This document shows, piece after piece, positions 18,858 through 27,970 of a stretch of DNA of 64,000 nucleotides. Every line of letters starts with the position of its first letter. The first letter of the stretch is position 1. The notes beneath the pieces were generated by a model. That model was not told where the DNA came from, did not search any database, and saw only the letters and a program-made list of their open reading frames with translations. The DNA is taken from NCBI RefSeq assembly GCF_036227225.1, contig NZ_CP109444.1, positions 10,273,501 through 10,337,500 on the forward strand, given 5' to 3'. A program made the translations under genes and the position numbers. The DNA comes from Streptomyces sp. NBC_01478. Its GTDB lineage: Bacteria > Actinomycetota > Actinomycetes > Streptomycetales > Streptomycetaceae.

Positions 18858-20257
18858 CGGTCACGCTCAACGGACCGCTGCCGTCGGGGAGTTACGACGT
18901 GGCGGTGGTCGGCGCGGGCGTGGTCGGCTGTGCGATCGCCCGCGAACTCGCCCGCCGGCCGCGCCTGCGCGTGGCCCTCGTCGAGGCACAGGACGACGTC
19001 GGCCAGGGCACCTCGAAGGCGAACACCGCGATCCTGCACACCGGCTTCGACGCCGTACCGGGCTCCCTCGAAGCCCGCCTCGTCCGCGAGGGGGCACGCC
19101 GACTCGCCGCCTACGCAGGTGAGTCGGGCATCGCCGTCGAGCCGGTCGGCGCGCTGCTCGTGGCCTGGGACGAGGAACAGCGCGCCGCACTCCCGCACTT
19201 GGCGGAGAAGGCCGTACGCAACGAATACCGTGCCACCCGCCTGATCGAGCCCGCCGAACTGTACGAACGGGAACCGCACCTCGGCCCGGGTGCGCTCGGC
19301 GCCCTGCACGTGCCCGGCGAGAGCATCGTCTGCCCCTGGACGACGACACTGGCGTACGCGACCCAGGCGGTCCGGCACGGAGTCGACCTGCACCTCAACT
19401 CGCCCGTCAGCGACGTCAATTGGCATGACGGCGAGCACGTCCTCAGCACCGCCCGGGGAACCCTCCGCACCCGCCGGCTCGTCAACGCGGCCGGACTGCA
19501 CGCCGACACCCTCGACCGCCACCTGGGACACCGCGACTTCACCGTCACCCCGCGCCGGGGCCAGCTCATCGTCTTCGACAAGCTCGCCCGCGACCTGGTC
19601 CACCACATCCTCCTGCCCGTCCCCACGGCCCGCGGCAAAGGCGTCCTCGTCACCCCGACCGTCTACGGCAACCTGCTCCTCGGGCCCACCGCCGAGGACC
19701 TGGACGACAAGCGCGCGACCGGCTCGACCGCCGAAGGCCTGGCCCTGCTGCGGGAGTCGGGCGCACGTATCCTCCCCGCGCTCCTCGACGAGGAGGTCAC
19801 CGCCGTCTACGCCGGTCTGCGCGCGGCCACCGAACAGGACGACTACCGCATCACCGCCCACCCCGAGCAGGCGTACGTCACGGTCGGCGGCATCCGCTCC
19901 ACCGGCCTGACCGCGTCCCTCGCCATCGCCTCCCATGTCACCGCGCTGCTGGCCGACATGGGCCTCGATCCCGGCCCGGCGCGGGACCTGGAACCGGTCC
20001 GCATGCCGAACCTCGGCGAGACCCACCCGCGCCCCCACCGGAACGCCCGACGCGTCGCCGCCGACCCGGAGTACGGCTCCCTCGTCTGCCACTGCGAGGG
20101 CGTCTCGCGCGGTGAGATACGGGACGCGCTCGCCAGTACGGTGCCACCGCGCAACCTCGACGGACTGCGGCGCCGGACCCGGGCCCGGGCGGGCCGCTGC
20201 CAGGGGTTCTACTGCGGTGCGGCGGTACGGGAGTTGTTCGAAGGGGCCGGTGCGTGA
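18854..20257 (+). CDS. FAD-dependent dehydrogenase with BFD-like [2Fe-2S] domain (GlpA-like)
   Basis: A 467-residue flavoenzyme. Residues 15-45 form the dinucleotide fold (VAVVGAGVVGCAIARELAR). The DAO fold follows, with QGTSKANTAILHTGFDA close to the flavin as in GlpA/GlpD and L-2-hydroxyglutarate oxidases. The C-terminal 60 residues carry a BFD-like cluster site: CHC in LVCHCEGVSRGE and CQGFYC. This matches the anaerobic-type glycerol-3-phosphate dehydrogenase A subunit. Start and stop overlap its neighbours by 4 bp. Confidence 0.87.
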   Translation: MTVTLNGPLPSGSYDVAVVGAGVVGCAIARELARRPRLRVALVEAQDDVGQGTSKANTAILHTGFDAVPGSLEARLVREGARRLAAYAGESGIAVEPVGALLVAWDEEQRAALPHLAEKAVRNEYRATRLIEPAELYEREPHLGPGALGALHVPGESIVCPWTTTLAYATQAVRHGVDLHLNSPVSDVNWHDGEHVLSTARGTLRTRRLVNAAGLHADTLDRHLGHRDFTVTPRRGQLIVFDKLARDLVHHILLPVPTARGKGVLVTPTVYGNLLLGPTAEDLDDKRATGSTAEGLALLRESGARILPALLDEEVTAVYAGLRAATEQDDYRITAHPEQAYVTVGGIRSTGLTASLAIASHVTALLADMGLDPGPARDLEPVRMPNLGETHPRPHRNARRVAADPEYGSLVCHCEGVSRGEIRDALASTVPPRNLDGLRRRTRARAGRCQGFYCGAAVRELFEGAGA

Positions 20258-21483
20258 CCCGCCCCACCCGTGAAGTCGACGTCCTCGTCGTCGGCGCGGG
20301 CCCCGCGGGACTCGCCGCCGCCGCACGCCTCGCCGCGGCCGGAATCGCCCGGGTCGACGTCCTGGACCGCGAACAGCATGCCGGGGGAGTGCCCCGGCAC
20401 TGCCGGCACGGCGGCTTCGGCACCTGGACGCATCCGCTCACCGGACCCGCGTACGCCCGCCTGCTGCACACCGCCGCCGTACGGGCCGGTGCCGTCGTCC
20501 GTACCGGGACCACGGCCCTCGACTGGGCGGGACCCCTCGCACTCGACACCGTTGGCCCGCAGGGACTGGAGACCGTCCGCGCGCGAGCCGTCGTCCTCGC
20601 CACCGGCGCCCGCGAACGGCCGCGCGCGGCCCGGCTGGTACCGGGTACTCGCCCCGACGGGGTGTACACCACAGGGGAGTTGCAGCAGGCGGTGCACCTC
20701 TACGGACAGCGGATCGGAACCCGGGCCGTCGTGGTCGGAGCGGAGAGCGTCTCCTACGCGGCCGCCGACACCGTACGGGCCGCCGGAGCCCAAGTCGTCG
20801 CCATGGTCACCGAGTTGCCCGTCTCCCAGACGACAGCCGTCCGGGCCCACGACGCCCGTCTCCGCCACCGCGTCCCTCTCCTCACCGACACCACGGTCAC
20901 CGAACTCCTCGGCCACGGACGGCTGTCCGGCGTCCGCGTCCGGCACCGGGACGGCCGTAGCGTCCAACTGGCCTGCGACACCGTCGTGTTCACCGGTGAC
21001 TTCGTGCCCGACCACGAGCTCGCCCGGCGGGGGCGCCTGGAACTGGACCCCGGCACCCGTGGCCCCGCCGTCGACGGGGCCCTGCACACCTCCCGGCCCG
21101 GTGTGTTCGCGGCCGGCAGTCTCCTGCACCCCGTCGAGAGCGCGGCCACCGCCACCCGCGACGGGGTCCGTGTCGCCGCAGCCGTTCTGGAGAGCCTCGC
21201 CGGTGCCGAACGGCCCCGCCACACCGTGCCGTTGCTCGTCGAGCCGCCCCTGCGCTGGATCGCCCCGAACCGTGTCGCCCCGGGGGACGGGCATCCGTAT
21301 GTTCTGCGGACCTCGGCCCTGTCGAAGCGCCCGGTGCTGCAAGTCGTCCAGGACGGGCGGGTGTTGCATGAGGAGCGGCTGCGGGCGGCCGTACCGAATC
21401 GCACGCTGACCCTGACGGCGGGCTGGACCCGGCTCGTCGACCCGGCGGGCGGGCCGGTGCGGGTGACGCTCACCGGGCGCTGA
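20254..21483 (+). CDS. NAD(P)/FAD-dependent oxidoreductase (small-molecule dehydrogenase partner)
   Basis: A 409-residue flavoprotein with two dinucleotide-binding regions: VLVVGAGPAGLAAAARL at the start and RAVVVGAESVSYAAADTVRA near residue 165. The ATGAR motif appears as LATGARERPR, and FVPDHELARRG occurs late, as in the alpha subunits of multi-subunit opine/hydrogen-cyanide-type dehydrogenases. The GTG start overlaps the previous stop (GTGA). It probably forms a complex with the GlpA-like protein, accepting or passing electrons; no GlpC-like membrane subunit follows. Confidence 0.83.
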   Translation: MTRPTREVDVLVVGAGPAGLAAAARLAAAGIARVDVLDREQHAGGVPRHCRHGGFGTWTHPLTGPAYARLLHTAAVRAGAVVRTGTTALDWAGPLALDTVGPQGLETVRARAVVLATGARERPRAARLVPGTRPDGVYTTGELQQAVHLYGQRIGTRAVVVGAESVSYAAADTVRAAGAQVVAMVTELPVSQTTAVRAHDARLRHRVPLLTDTTVTELLGHGRLSGVRVRHRDGRSVQLACDTVVFTGDFVPDHELARRGRLELDPGTRGPAVDGALHTSRPGVFAAGSLLHPVESAATATRDGVRVAAAVLESLAGAERPRHTVPLLVEPPLRWIAPNRVAPGDGHPYVLRTSALSKRPVLQVVQDGRVLHEERLRAAVPNRTLTLTAGWTRLVDPAGGPVRVTLTGR

Positions 21484-21573
21484 GTTCGGACAACCGGGCG
21501 CCCAACCTGCCGCAGTAGCCGCCCACTTCGCACATTTCGCGCTCCTCGGGCCCTCCCGTGTCCCGATACGACG

Positions 21574-22743
21574 ATGACCGACGCAACCGCGACAACGACC
21601 GTCCCGGCCGTTCAGGTGCGCGACCGGGCCACCTGGGCGGAGCTCTTCTTCGATCTGGTCCTCGCGTTCGGCGTGGGCCAGATCGCGCACCTGCTCGCCG
21701 GACACGCCACCTGGCCCGTGCTGGGACAGTGTCTGCTCGTGCTCGTCCCGCTGTGGTGGGCCTGGGTGGACGTCGTCATGGCGATGAACGCCGTGCACGA
21801 GACCAGTCTGCAGCGCGTGTTCCTGATGCTGACCGCGCTCGCCGTCTACGGCATGGCCGTCGCCGCCCCGCAGGCCCTCGACAACCGGGAACAGGCCCTG
21901 CTGTACGCGGGCAGCTACCTCGCCCTGCGCCTGCTCATCGGCGAGGCCATCCGCCGGGAGTGCGCCCTCTACACCATCCACCCCTACCGCGCCGGACTCG
22001 CCTTCGCCCTCGTGCTGTTCGCCGCCGCCACCCTGCCCGCCCCCTGGCGCACGGTGTGCTGGGCGGTCGCGGTGGTCGCCGAACTGGCGGCACCCGTCCT
22101 GCTCAGCGGCCATCTGCGGCGACTGGCCTTCGGCGTCAACCATCTCCCGGAAAGATTCGGCCTGTTCATCATCATCGCCCTCGGCGAGAACATCTTCTCC
22201 GTCGGCGCAGGAGTCGCCAAAGGACCGCTCGACCCGGTCAGCCTGACCGCGCTCGTCCTCGCGTTCCTCATCGGCTGCGCCCTGTGGTGGCTCTACTTCC
22301 ACCTCGTCGCCTCGGCCGTCGCCCACGCCCTGCGCACCCACCCCACCCCCGCCGTCGTCGTCCGCGACGTCCTCAGCTACGGCCATCTCGTCCTGGTGGC
22401 AGGCCTGTTGCTGGTCTCCGTCGGCGCCGCACGGACCGTCCACGAGCCGCTGCGGACCCCGCACTCCGGTGCCGCCGGACTGCTGCCCGTCGGCGCCGCG
22501 CTGATCCTGCTGACGTTCTGCTACACGCGCCGCCGGATGTTCGGCGCCGCGTCCGCCACCCGCTTCTACTGCGGCCTCGTGCTCCTGGCCGCGGCCGCCG
22601 TGGCACCCCTCCTGCCGGCCCTCGCCGTGCTGGCCCTCACCTCCCTGCTGCTCCTGCTGGTCAACGGCGTGGAGCACTGGCTGATCAGCTCCGGCCGCCG
22701 GGTGCCGCTGGTGCTGCGCTCACGCTCGTTCGGCACGACCTGA
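21574..22743 (+). CDS. LtrA-family membrane protein
   Basis: A 389-residue polytopic membrane protein with about ten hydrophobic segments. The LtrA signatures are ATWAELFFDLVLAFGV at the N-terminus and ERFGLFIIIALGENIFS at mid-protein. LtrA was named from a Listeria cold-growth mutant, and its biochemical function is unclear. The start ATG 21574 lacks a clear ribosome site; a GTG at 21558 is out of frame. Confidence 0.88.
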   Translation: MTDATATTTVPAVQVRDRATWAELFFDLVLAFGVGQIAHLLAGHATWPVLGQCLLVLVPLWWAWVDVVMAMNAVHETSLQRVFLMLTALAVYGMAVAAPQALDNREQALLYAGSYLALRLLIGEAIRRECALYTIHPYRAGLAFALVLFAAATLPAPWRTVCWAVAVVAELAAPVLLSGHLRRLAFGVNHLPERFGLFIIIALGENIFSVGAGVAKGPLDPVSLTALVLAFLIGCALWWLYFHLVASAVAHALRTHPTPAVVVRDVLSYGHLVLVAGLLLVSVGAARTVHEPLRTPHSGAAGLLPVGAALILLTFCYTRRRMFGAASATRFYCGLVLLAAAAVAPLLPALAVLALTSLLLLLVNGVEHWLISSGRRVPLVLRSRSFGTT

Positions 22744-22864
22744 CGTAGTGCGAGGCCGGACCTCGGGCAGTGCCGGGGTCCGCCTCGCGACGCGCGCGAG
22801 GGGTCACAGGGCGCTCCTACGGTCACCGTATGCAACTTTCCCGTTCGGAAGAGGAGGTGGCGTG

Positions 22865-24061
22865 ATGCCGAACCGCAACGCCTTACCGGCCTTGCTGTCG
22901 CTGTCACTCGGCTACTTCAGCCTGGGGACGATCTCGCTGGCGGTCGTCGGCCTCAACGCTCCGATCGGGGACGATCTGCACGTCCAGCCCGCCTCGGTGG
23001 GCATTCTCGTCACTGTCTTCGCGCTGACCTTCGCGGTCTGCGCGCCCAGCGCCCCCATCCTGCTGCGCCGGTGGAACCGCAAGCGCGTTCTCCTGGTCGG
23101 CATCGGGCTGCTCACCGTGGGTGCCGTGCTCGGGGCCGTGGCGCCCAACTACGGCTTCCTCACGGTCACTCGGGTCCTCGCCGCGATGGGCGCCGCCGTC
23201 TTCGGACCCGGCGCCTCGGCGGCCGGCGCGCTCATCGTCCCGCCGGAGCGCCGGCAGCGGGCGCTGGCCACCGTCTTCGGCGGGATGACGGCCGCCGCCG
23301 TGCTCGGGGTACCGCTGGCGTCGTTCCTCGGCGGCAGCCTCGGCTGGCGTCCGGCCCTGCTCGGCGTGGCCGCGCTCTCCGCGATCGCCTTCGTGACGGT
23401 GTTCGTGTTCGTCCCCGAGATCCCGGCCGGAGAACCCCCCACCGTGCAGGCCTACCGGGGTGCGCTGCGCACCCCCGCCACCGTGGCCACCGTCTCGACG
23501 ACCCTGTTGTTCATGGCCGCCCAGTTCACCGTCTACGGCATCGCGGGCGCCTATCTGAAGGACCGCTTCGACGCGTCGTCCGGGCTGATCTCGGTGACCC
23601 TGCTCGCCTTCGGCGTCATCGGGGTCGCGGGCAACGCGTCCGCGCCGAGGATCGCCGAACGGCTCGGCGGCGAACGCACCGTGGGCCTCGCCGTCGGCGG
23701 CCTCGCCCTCGGCTTCGCGCTGCTGCTGGTCGCCCCGCACTCCACCGCCGGGCTCGTGTTCTTCGCGTTCTGGGCCTTCTTCAGCCAGCTCTACCAGGCC
23801 CCGCAACAGGCCCGGCTGGTCGAACTGGTGCCCCTGCAACCGGGGTTGATCCTCGCCCTGAACGCCGCCGCGCTCTACCTCGGGATGAGCCTCGGCAGCT
23901 TCATCGGCAGCTCCCTGCTGCCGGGCGTGGGCGCGGGCCCCATCCCGGCCGCGGCCCTGGGCGTGCTCGTCCTCGCCGCGCTGGCCCATCTGCTGTCCGC
24001 CCGGCAGGCGTCGGCGGCCAAGGCCGCCGAGCAGCCCGCCACACCTGTACACATCAGTTAG
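22865..24061 (+). CDS. MFS transporter (drug/arabinose efflux-like)
   Basis: A 398-residue 12-helix major facilitator. Recognisable elements are the loop 2-3 region (LLRRWNRKRVLLVG) and ALATVFGGMTAAAVLGVPLASF, typical of the DHA1/AraJ-like efflux group. It starts at ATG 22865, with GAGGAGG about 8 nt upstream, or at GTG 22862. It is followed after 13 bp by an NTF2-fold gene and opens the oxidative gene cluster, so it may export or import that pathway's compound. Confidence 0.9.
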   Translation: MPNRNALPALLSLSLGYFSLGTISLAVVGLNAPIGDDLHVQPASVGILVTVFALTFAVCAPSAPILLRRWNRKRVLLVGIGLLTVGAVLGAVAPNYGFLTVTRVLAAMGAAVFGPGASAAGALIVPPERRQRALATVFGGMTAAAVLGVPLASFLGGSLGWRPALLGVAALSAIAFVTVFVFVPEIPAGEPPTVQAYRGALRTPATVATVSTTLLFMAAQFTVYGIAGAYLKDRFDASSGLISVTLLAFGVIGVAGNASAPRIAERLGGERTVGLAVGGLALGFALLLVAPHSTAGLVFFAFWAFFSQLYQAPQQARLVELVPLQPGLILALNAAALYLGMSLGSFIGSSLLPGVGAGPIPAAALGVLVLAALAHLLSARQASAAKAAEQPATPVHIS

Positions 24062-24074
24062 CCAAGGAGAACTC

Positions 24075-24449
24075 ATGAGCAGCCACCAGGTGCACTTCGT
24101 GCGCGAATACCTGGAGACCGTCTGGAACCAGGGGCAGGTCGACCTGGCCGACAAGTACCTGGCCGCGGACCTCATCCAGCACAACCCGAACCTGCCCGAC
24201 GGGCGGGAGCCGCTGGTCGAGTTCATCCAGGGCTTCCGCAAGCAGCTCCCCGACGCACGGTTCGAGATCAAGCGCGCGGCGGGCTCCGGCGACCTGGTCT
24301 TCGTGCACACCCACTTCCGCGCCACGGCCACGGACCGGGGCTCGGTGGTCGTGGAGATCTTCCGGCTCGAAGGCGGACTCGTCGTCGAGCACTGGGACGT
24401 CCGCGACGAGATCCCGGAGACCACGGTCAGCGGACACGACGTCGTCTGA
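24075..24449 (+). CDS. SnoaL/NTF2-fold protein
   Basis: A 124-residue cone-fold protein beginning FVREYLETVWNQGQVDLADKYLA, with IQHNPNLPDG and ending GLVVEHWDVRDEIPE. These are the hallmarks of the SnoaL-like group, often polyketide cyclases or small hydrolases. AAGGAG precedes the ATG by 6 nt. It is the last gene before a U-tract terminator and is probably cotranscribed with the MFS gene. Confidence 0.88.
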   Translation: MSSHQVHFVREYLETVWNQGQVDLADKYLAADLIQHNPNLPDGREPLVEFIQGFRKQLPDARFEIKRAAGSGDLVFVHTHFRATATDRGSVVVEIFRLEGGLVVEHWDVRDEIPETTVSGHDVV

Positions 24450-24463
24450 CGCCCCCTCAATTC

Positions 24464-24506
24464 CTGCCGCCCAGAAGGCTCCCGGCCTCCTGGGCGGCAG
24501 TTTTTT
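24464..24506 (+). terminator. Rho-independent terminator with U-tract
   Basis: An 11-bp stem (24464-24474 with 24490-24500), extended by a mismatch and three more pairs, is followed directly by TTTTTT. It is the most canonical terminator of the window and ends the MFS/SnoaL-like transcript. Confidence 0.92.
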
Positions 24507-24544
24507 CACGAGACGAGTTTCACGAGACGAGTTCTTCACGAGAC
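24505..24544 (+). repeat. Three direct copies of TTCACGAGAC
   Basis: TTCACGAGAC occurs at 24505-24514, 24519-24528 and 24535-24544 (first two followed by GAG). They sit between the terminator and the ribosome site of the FAD oxidase gene. They may bind a regulator or come from slippage. Confidence 0.7.
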
Positions 24545-24557
24545 AAAGGAGACAGCA

Positions 24558-26189
24558 GTGGCACGACAGCAACCCGACCGGCGCCCGGCCGCCGGCCTCA
24601 CCCGGCGCGGCCTCCTCGGCACCGCGACCGCCGCGGGAATCGGCGCGGCCGTCCTCCCCGGCCGCGCCCTCGCCGCCGACAGCGCGGCCACGGACACCAC
24701 CACCCCCGCCGCGGTCACCGTAGGCGCATCGGACGCCCGCTATCTCGACCTCACCTCCCGTGGCTACAACGCGAGATTCACCGCCGCCCCCGACTCGATA
24801 CGCCTCGTCCACACCACCGCGCAGGTGGTGTCCGTCGTCCAGGAGGCGGTCGACGCCGGCAGACGCATCGGTGTGCGCGGCGGCGGGCACTGCCTGGACG
24901 GACTCGTCGACGACCCGGACGTACGGACACTCGTCGACATGTCCGAGATGGACACGGTCCGCTACGACCCTGCCCGCCGCGCCTTCCTCGTCGAGGGCGG
25001 CGCCACCCTCGGCCACGTCTACCGCACCCTGTACCTGGAGTGGGGCGTTTCCCTGCCCGGCGGGACCTGCCCGACCGTCGGCGTCGGCGGCCATGTCACC
25101 GGCGGCGGCTACGGCGCGATGTGCCGCCAGTACGGCGCCGTCGTCGACCACCTCCATGCCGTGGAGGTCGTCGTGGTCGACGCCTCCGGCACCGCCCGTG
25201 CCGTGGTCGCCACCCGCGAGGCCGACGACCCGCACCGGGACCTGTGGTGGGCCCACACGGGCGGCGGCGGAGGCACCTTCGGCATCGTCACCCGCTACTG
25301 GTTCCGCGCCCCCGGCGCCACCGGCACCGACCCCTCCACCCTCCTGCCCAGACCGCCCAAGACGCTCCTGAAGTCGACCGTCGCCATCAAGTGGACCGAC
25401 CTGACGGAGGCCGCCTTCACCGCGCTGATCGCGAACCACGGCGCCTGGCACGCCCGCAACAGCGTCGCGGGCTCCTCCTACGACAGCCTCCACAGCGTCC
25501 TCATCCTCTACAACCGGATCCAGGGCAGCCTCGTCCTCAACACCCAGATAGACGGCACCCGTTCGGACGCCCCGGCCCTGCTCGACGCCTACGTCACGGC
25601 GGTGACCGGCGGCATCGGCGTCCCGTACACCGACGCCCGCTCCTCCTGGCCGTGGCTCAAGACCACCCTCAAAGACCCCTACGACACCGGCCTTTACAAC
25701 CGCACGAAGTCCAAGGGCGCCTATCTGCGTCAGGGTTGGTCCGCCGCGCAGGCGAAGACGCTCTACGGCTATCTCTCCGACGCCGCCTACGACGGGCACG
25801 CCGGCATCCTGCTCTACTCCTACGGCGGCAAGGTCAACACCGTGTCATCCACGGCCACGGCGCTCGCCCAGCGGGACTCGGTCCTCAAGGCCAACTTCAC
25901 GACGTACTGGCCCGATCCGACGCAGGACGACCGGCACGTGGCCTGGATGCGCGCCCTGCACCGCGACCTCTACGCGGACACCGGCGGGGTGCCGGTGCCG
26001 AACGACACCAACGACGGCTCCTACATCAACTACCCCGACACCGACCTCACCGACCCGGCCTGGAACACCTCCGGCGTGCCCTGGGGGACCCTGTACTTCA
26101 AGGACAACCTCGCCAAGTTGCGTCAGGTGAAGGCCACTTGGGACCCGGGTAACGTGTTCCACCACAAGCTGTCCGTCACCGCGAACTAG
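24558..26189 (+). CDS. Tat-exported FAD-linked oxidase, berberine-bridge-enzyme type
   Basis: A 543-residue flavin oxidase. It has a Tat signal (TRRGLLGTATAAGIGAAVLP, cleavage near ALAAD) and an FAD-binding PCMH domain, with a BBE domain at the C-terminus (WDPGNVFHHKLSV). Both residues for bicovalent FAD attachment are present: His111 in RGGGHCLDG and Cys189 in YGAMCRQYG. Relatives oxidise sugars, glycosides or alkaloids outside the cytoplasm. The GTG start has AAAGGAGA about 7 nt upstream. It is the only clearly exported enzyme of the cluster. Confidence 0.93.
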   Translation: MARQQPDRRPAAGLTRRGLLGTATAAGIGAAVLPGRALAADSAATDTTTPAAVTVGASDARYLDLTSRGYNARFTAAPDSIRLVHTTAQVVSVVQEAVDAGRRIGVRGGGHCLDGLVDDPDVRTLVDMSEMDTVRYDPARRAFLVEGGATLGHVYRTLYLEWGVSLPGGTCPTVGVGGHVTGGGYGAMCRQYGAVVDHLHAVEVVVVDASGTARAVVATREADDPHRDLWWAHTGGGGGTFGIVTRYWFRAPGATGTDPSTLLPRPPKTLLKSTVAIKWTDLTEAAFTALIANHGAWHARNSVAGSSYDSLHSVLILYNRIQGSLVLNTQIDGTRSDAPALLDAYVTAVTGGIGVPYTDARSSWPWLKTTLKDPYDTGLYNRTKSKGAYLRQGWSAAQAKTLYGYLSDAAYDGHAGILLYSYGGKVNTVSSTATALAQRDSVLKANFTTYWPDPTQDDRHVAWMRALHRDLYADTGGVPVPNDTNDGSYINYPDTDLTDPAWNTSGVPWGTLYFKDNLAKLRQVKATWDPGNVFHHKLSVTAN

Positions 26190-26206
26190 CACCCGCACAC
26201 CACGAA

Positions 26207-26236
26207 GCCCCCGCCTCGCGTGCACGAGGCGGGGGC
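26207..26236. terminator. Bidirectional hairpin terminator
   Basis: A perfect 12-bp stem (26207-26218 with 26225-26236) with a 6-nt loop lies between the convergent FAD oxidase and SDR genes. Confidence 0.82.
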
Positions 26237-26252
26237 TCGGTGTTCCGGTCGC

Positions 26253-27086
26253 TCAGTTCAGGTCGGCCGGGAAGCTCACCCCGGTCAGCGACTCGCTCAG
26301 CGCGCGCAGCCTGGCGCGGTCGCGCTCGTCGTAGGCCTGGGCGCCCGCCCGGGACCGCTGGGTGCGGTTGAAGTAGGCGCCCGTCACGGTGTCGAGGGCC
26401 GGGTCGGTGATCATGCGCAGGGTGCTGTGCACCCCCTCCTCGACCGTGGACTGCGGGGTGAAGAGGTTCACCACCATCTTCGTCGGCATGTACGACGCCG
26501 GGTGCAGGGCGTTGACCGTCACCCCGGTGCCGTGCAGCTTCTCGGCCAGGTCGAAGGTCAGGCTGATCTGGGCGAGCTTCGCCTGGCAGTAGGCCTGCAC
26601 CCCGTCCCAGTTCCGCTCCAGCATCACGTCGCGGAAGTCGATCGGCGCCTGGCCCGCGGAGCTGACGTTCACGATGCGGGCCGGGGCCGAGCGCACCAGC
26701 AGTGGCGCGAGCCGGCAACTGAGCATGTAGGCCGCCAAGTAGTCGACCTGGAAGGTGAGTTCCAGTCCGTCCTGGCTCTCGTGGCGGGCCAGCTCGACCC
26801 CGATGCCGGCGTTGTTCACCAGCGCGTCGAGCCGGTCGTGGGTGGAGAGGATCCGGTCGGCGAGCTTGCGGATGTCCTCCAGCGAGGAGAAGTCGGCCAG
26901 TTCGTAGCTCAGCCGTTCGTTGCCGGTGGACGCGCGCAGTTCCGCCAACAGCTCCGCGCCCTTGGTCGCACTGCGGCCGTGCAGGATCAACGACGCCCCC
27001 TGCGCGGCGAGTTCGCGGGCCAGCTCACGGCCCATGCCGTCGGTGGCGCCGGTGAGGAGGATGGTCTGGTCGGGGACGGGCCTCAT
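26253..27086 (-). CDS. Short-chain dehydrogenase/reductase
   Basis: A 277-residue SDR. The NADP-binding TGATDGMG motif occupies residues 12-19, and NNAG (ALVNNAGIGVE) is present. The Ser of the active site is in VNVSSAG. The usual YxxxK appears as YCQAKL. The sequence resembles retinol-dehydrogenase-like SDRs. The start ATG 27086 has GGAGAG about 8 nt upstream. It is the distal gene of the minus-strand run 30856-26253. Confidence 0.9.
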   Translation of the reverse strand: MRPVPDQTILLTGATDGMGRELARELAAQGASLILHGRSATKGAELLAELRASTGNERLSYELADFSSLEDIRKLADRILSTHDRLDALVNNAGIGVELARHESQDGLELTFQVDYLAAYMLSCRLAPLLVRSAPARIVNVSSAGQAPIDFRDVMLERNWDGVQAYCQAKLAQISLTFDLAEKLHGTGVTVNALHPASYMPTKMVVNLFTPQSTVEEGVHSTLRMITDPALDTVTGAYFNRTQRSRAGAQAYDERDRARLRALSESLTGVSFPADLN

Positions 27087-27103
27087 GGTGGTGCACTCTC
27101 CTG

Positions 27104-27550
27104 TCAGGCGTACGTGGCCAGTTCGTCGGTGGACTGATCGGTGTATCCCTGGCTGACCTCCAGCACGATGCCGTCCGGGTCGGACACCCACACGGTCTTC
27201 CAGCCGGGGATGAACGCGTCGAAGGTCAACGGGCCGAGCAACGGCTCCAGTTCGCCCCCGGCCGCGGCGAGGAACGCGTCCACGTCGTCGACCTGGAACG
27301 CGAGATGGCGTGCCGTGCCGGGGTGGTCGGGGCCGTCCTTCGCCGTGGTGAACAGCGCGTCCGCGTCGGTCGCGAACAGCTCCAGACAGACGGGGCCGTT
27401 GCGCAGGAACACCACACGGACCCCGTCGGCCTCCACCACCCGGGCCCGGGCGAAGCCGAAGTGCCGGGTGTAGAAGTCCTCCGTGGCCTTCTGGTCACGG
27501 CAGTTGAGGCCGACATGCGACCAGCGCAGGCCGGCCGGAGCGGTCGTCAT
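27104..27550 (-). CDS. VOC family (glyoxalase/dioxygenase superfamily) protein
   Basis: A 148-residue vicinal-oxygen-chelate fold protein with two beta-alpha-beta repeats: SHVGLNCRDQKATEDFYTRHFGF and HLAFQVDDVDAFLAA. The metal ligands His (SHVGL), Glu (VCLELFA), His (RHLAF) and Glu (IVLEVSQ) are all present, so it is probably a metal enzyme. It lies 5 bp after the NTF2 gene and 17 bp before the SDR gene. Confidence 0.88.
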   Translation of the reverse strand: MTTAPAGLRWSHVGLNCRDQKATEDFYTRHFGFARARVVEADGVRVVFLRNGPVCLELFATDADALFTTAKDGPDHPGTARHLAFQVDDVDAFLAAAGGELEPLLGPLTFDAFIPGWKTVWVSDPDGIVLEVSQGYTDQSTDELATYA

Positions 27551-27555
27551 CGCCC

Positions 27556-27927
27556 TCACTTCCCGGTGACCGCGGCGAACGGCACACTGTCGTGGAAGTT
27601 CGCGAAGTAGCTGATGAGGCCGCCGGTGACGCGGAAGTAGTTGCACACCTTGGCCTCGACGGTGACGCCGTCGTGGGTGCGGCCGGTGATGTCGGAGACC
27701 ACCGCGGCCTGCTCGCCGTCCACGACCACGTGCCGGGGGACGTTGGCGAAGGTGGCGTACATCTCCGGGAAGCCCTTCATCATCTCCCGGAGGGTCTCGC
27801 GGCCCTCGACATGTCCGGCCAACTGCTCGTCCATGGTCTGGTCGGCGGCGAACAGGTCGCACCAGGCGTCCCACTCGCCCGCGTTGGCCAGTCGGTAGTA
27901 CGTGTCGACCACTTCTCGGGTGTCCAT
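27556..27927 (-). CDS. NTF2/SnoaL-fold protein
   Basis: A 123-residue cone-fold protein (YYRLANAGEWDAWCDLFAADQTMDEQ, quoted in part, and GLISYFANFHD). The motif at the end is like that of the limonene-epoxide hydrolase/SnoaL-like groups. AAAGGA precedes the ATG by about 8 nt. It is one of four such genes in the cluster. Confidence 0.87.
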   Translation of the reverse strand: MDTREVVDTYYRLANAGEWDAWCDLFAADQTMDEQLAGHVEGRETLREMMKGFPEMYATFANVPRHVVVDGEQAAVVSDITGRTHDGVTVEAKVCNYFRVTGGLISYFANFHDSVPFAAVTGK

Positions 27928-27970
27928 GCGCCCGTCCTTTCCTGTGGCTGTTGCGGGGGTACGGGATCGA

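Noticed and set aside
20209..22677. An 822-codon minus-strand frame opposite the flavoprotein and LtrA genes.
   Set aside because: It is composed of Gly/Glu/Gln/Asp/Arg-rich shadow sequence and overlaps two solid genes.
24505..24544. The direct repeats were considered as a CRISPR-like array.
   Set aside because: Units are 10-13 bp with spacers of only 4-6 bp and there are no cas genes.
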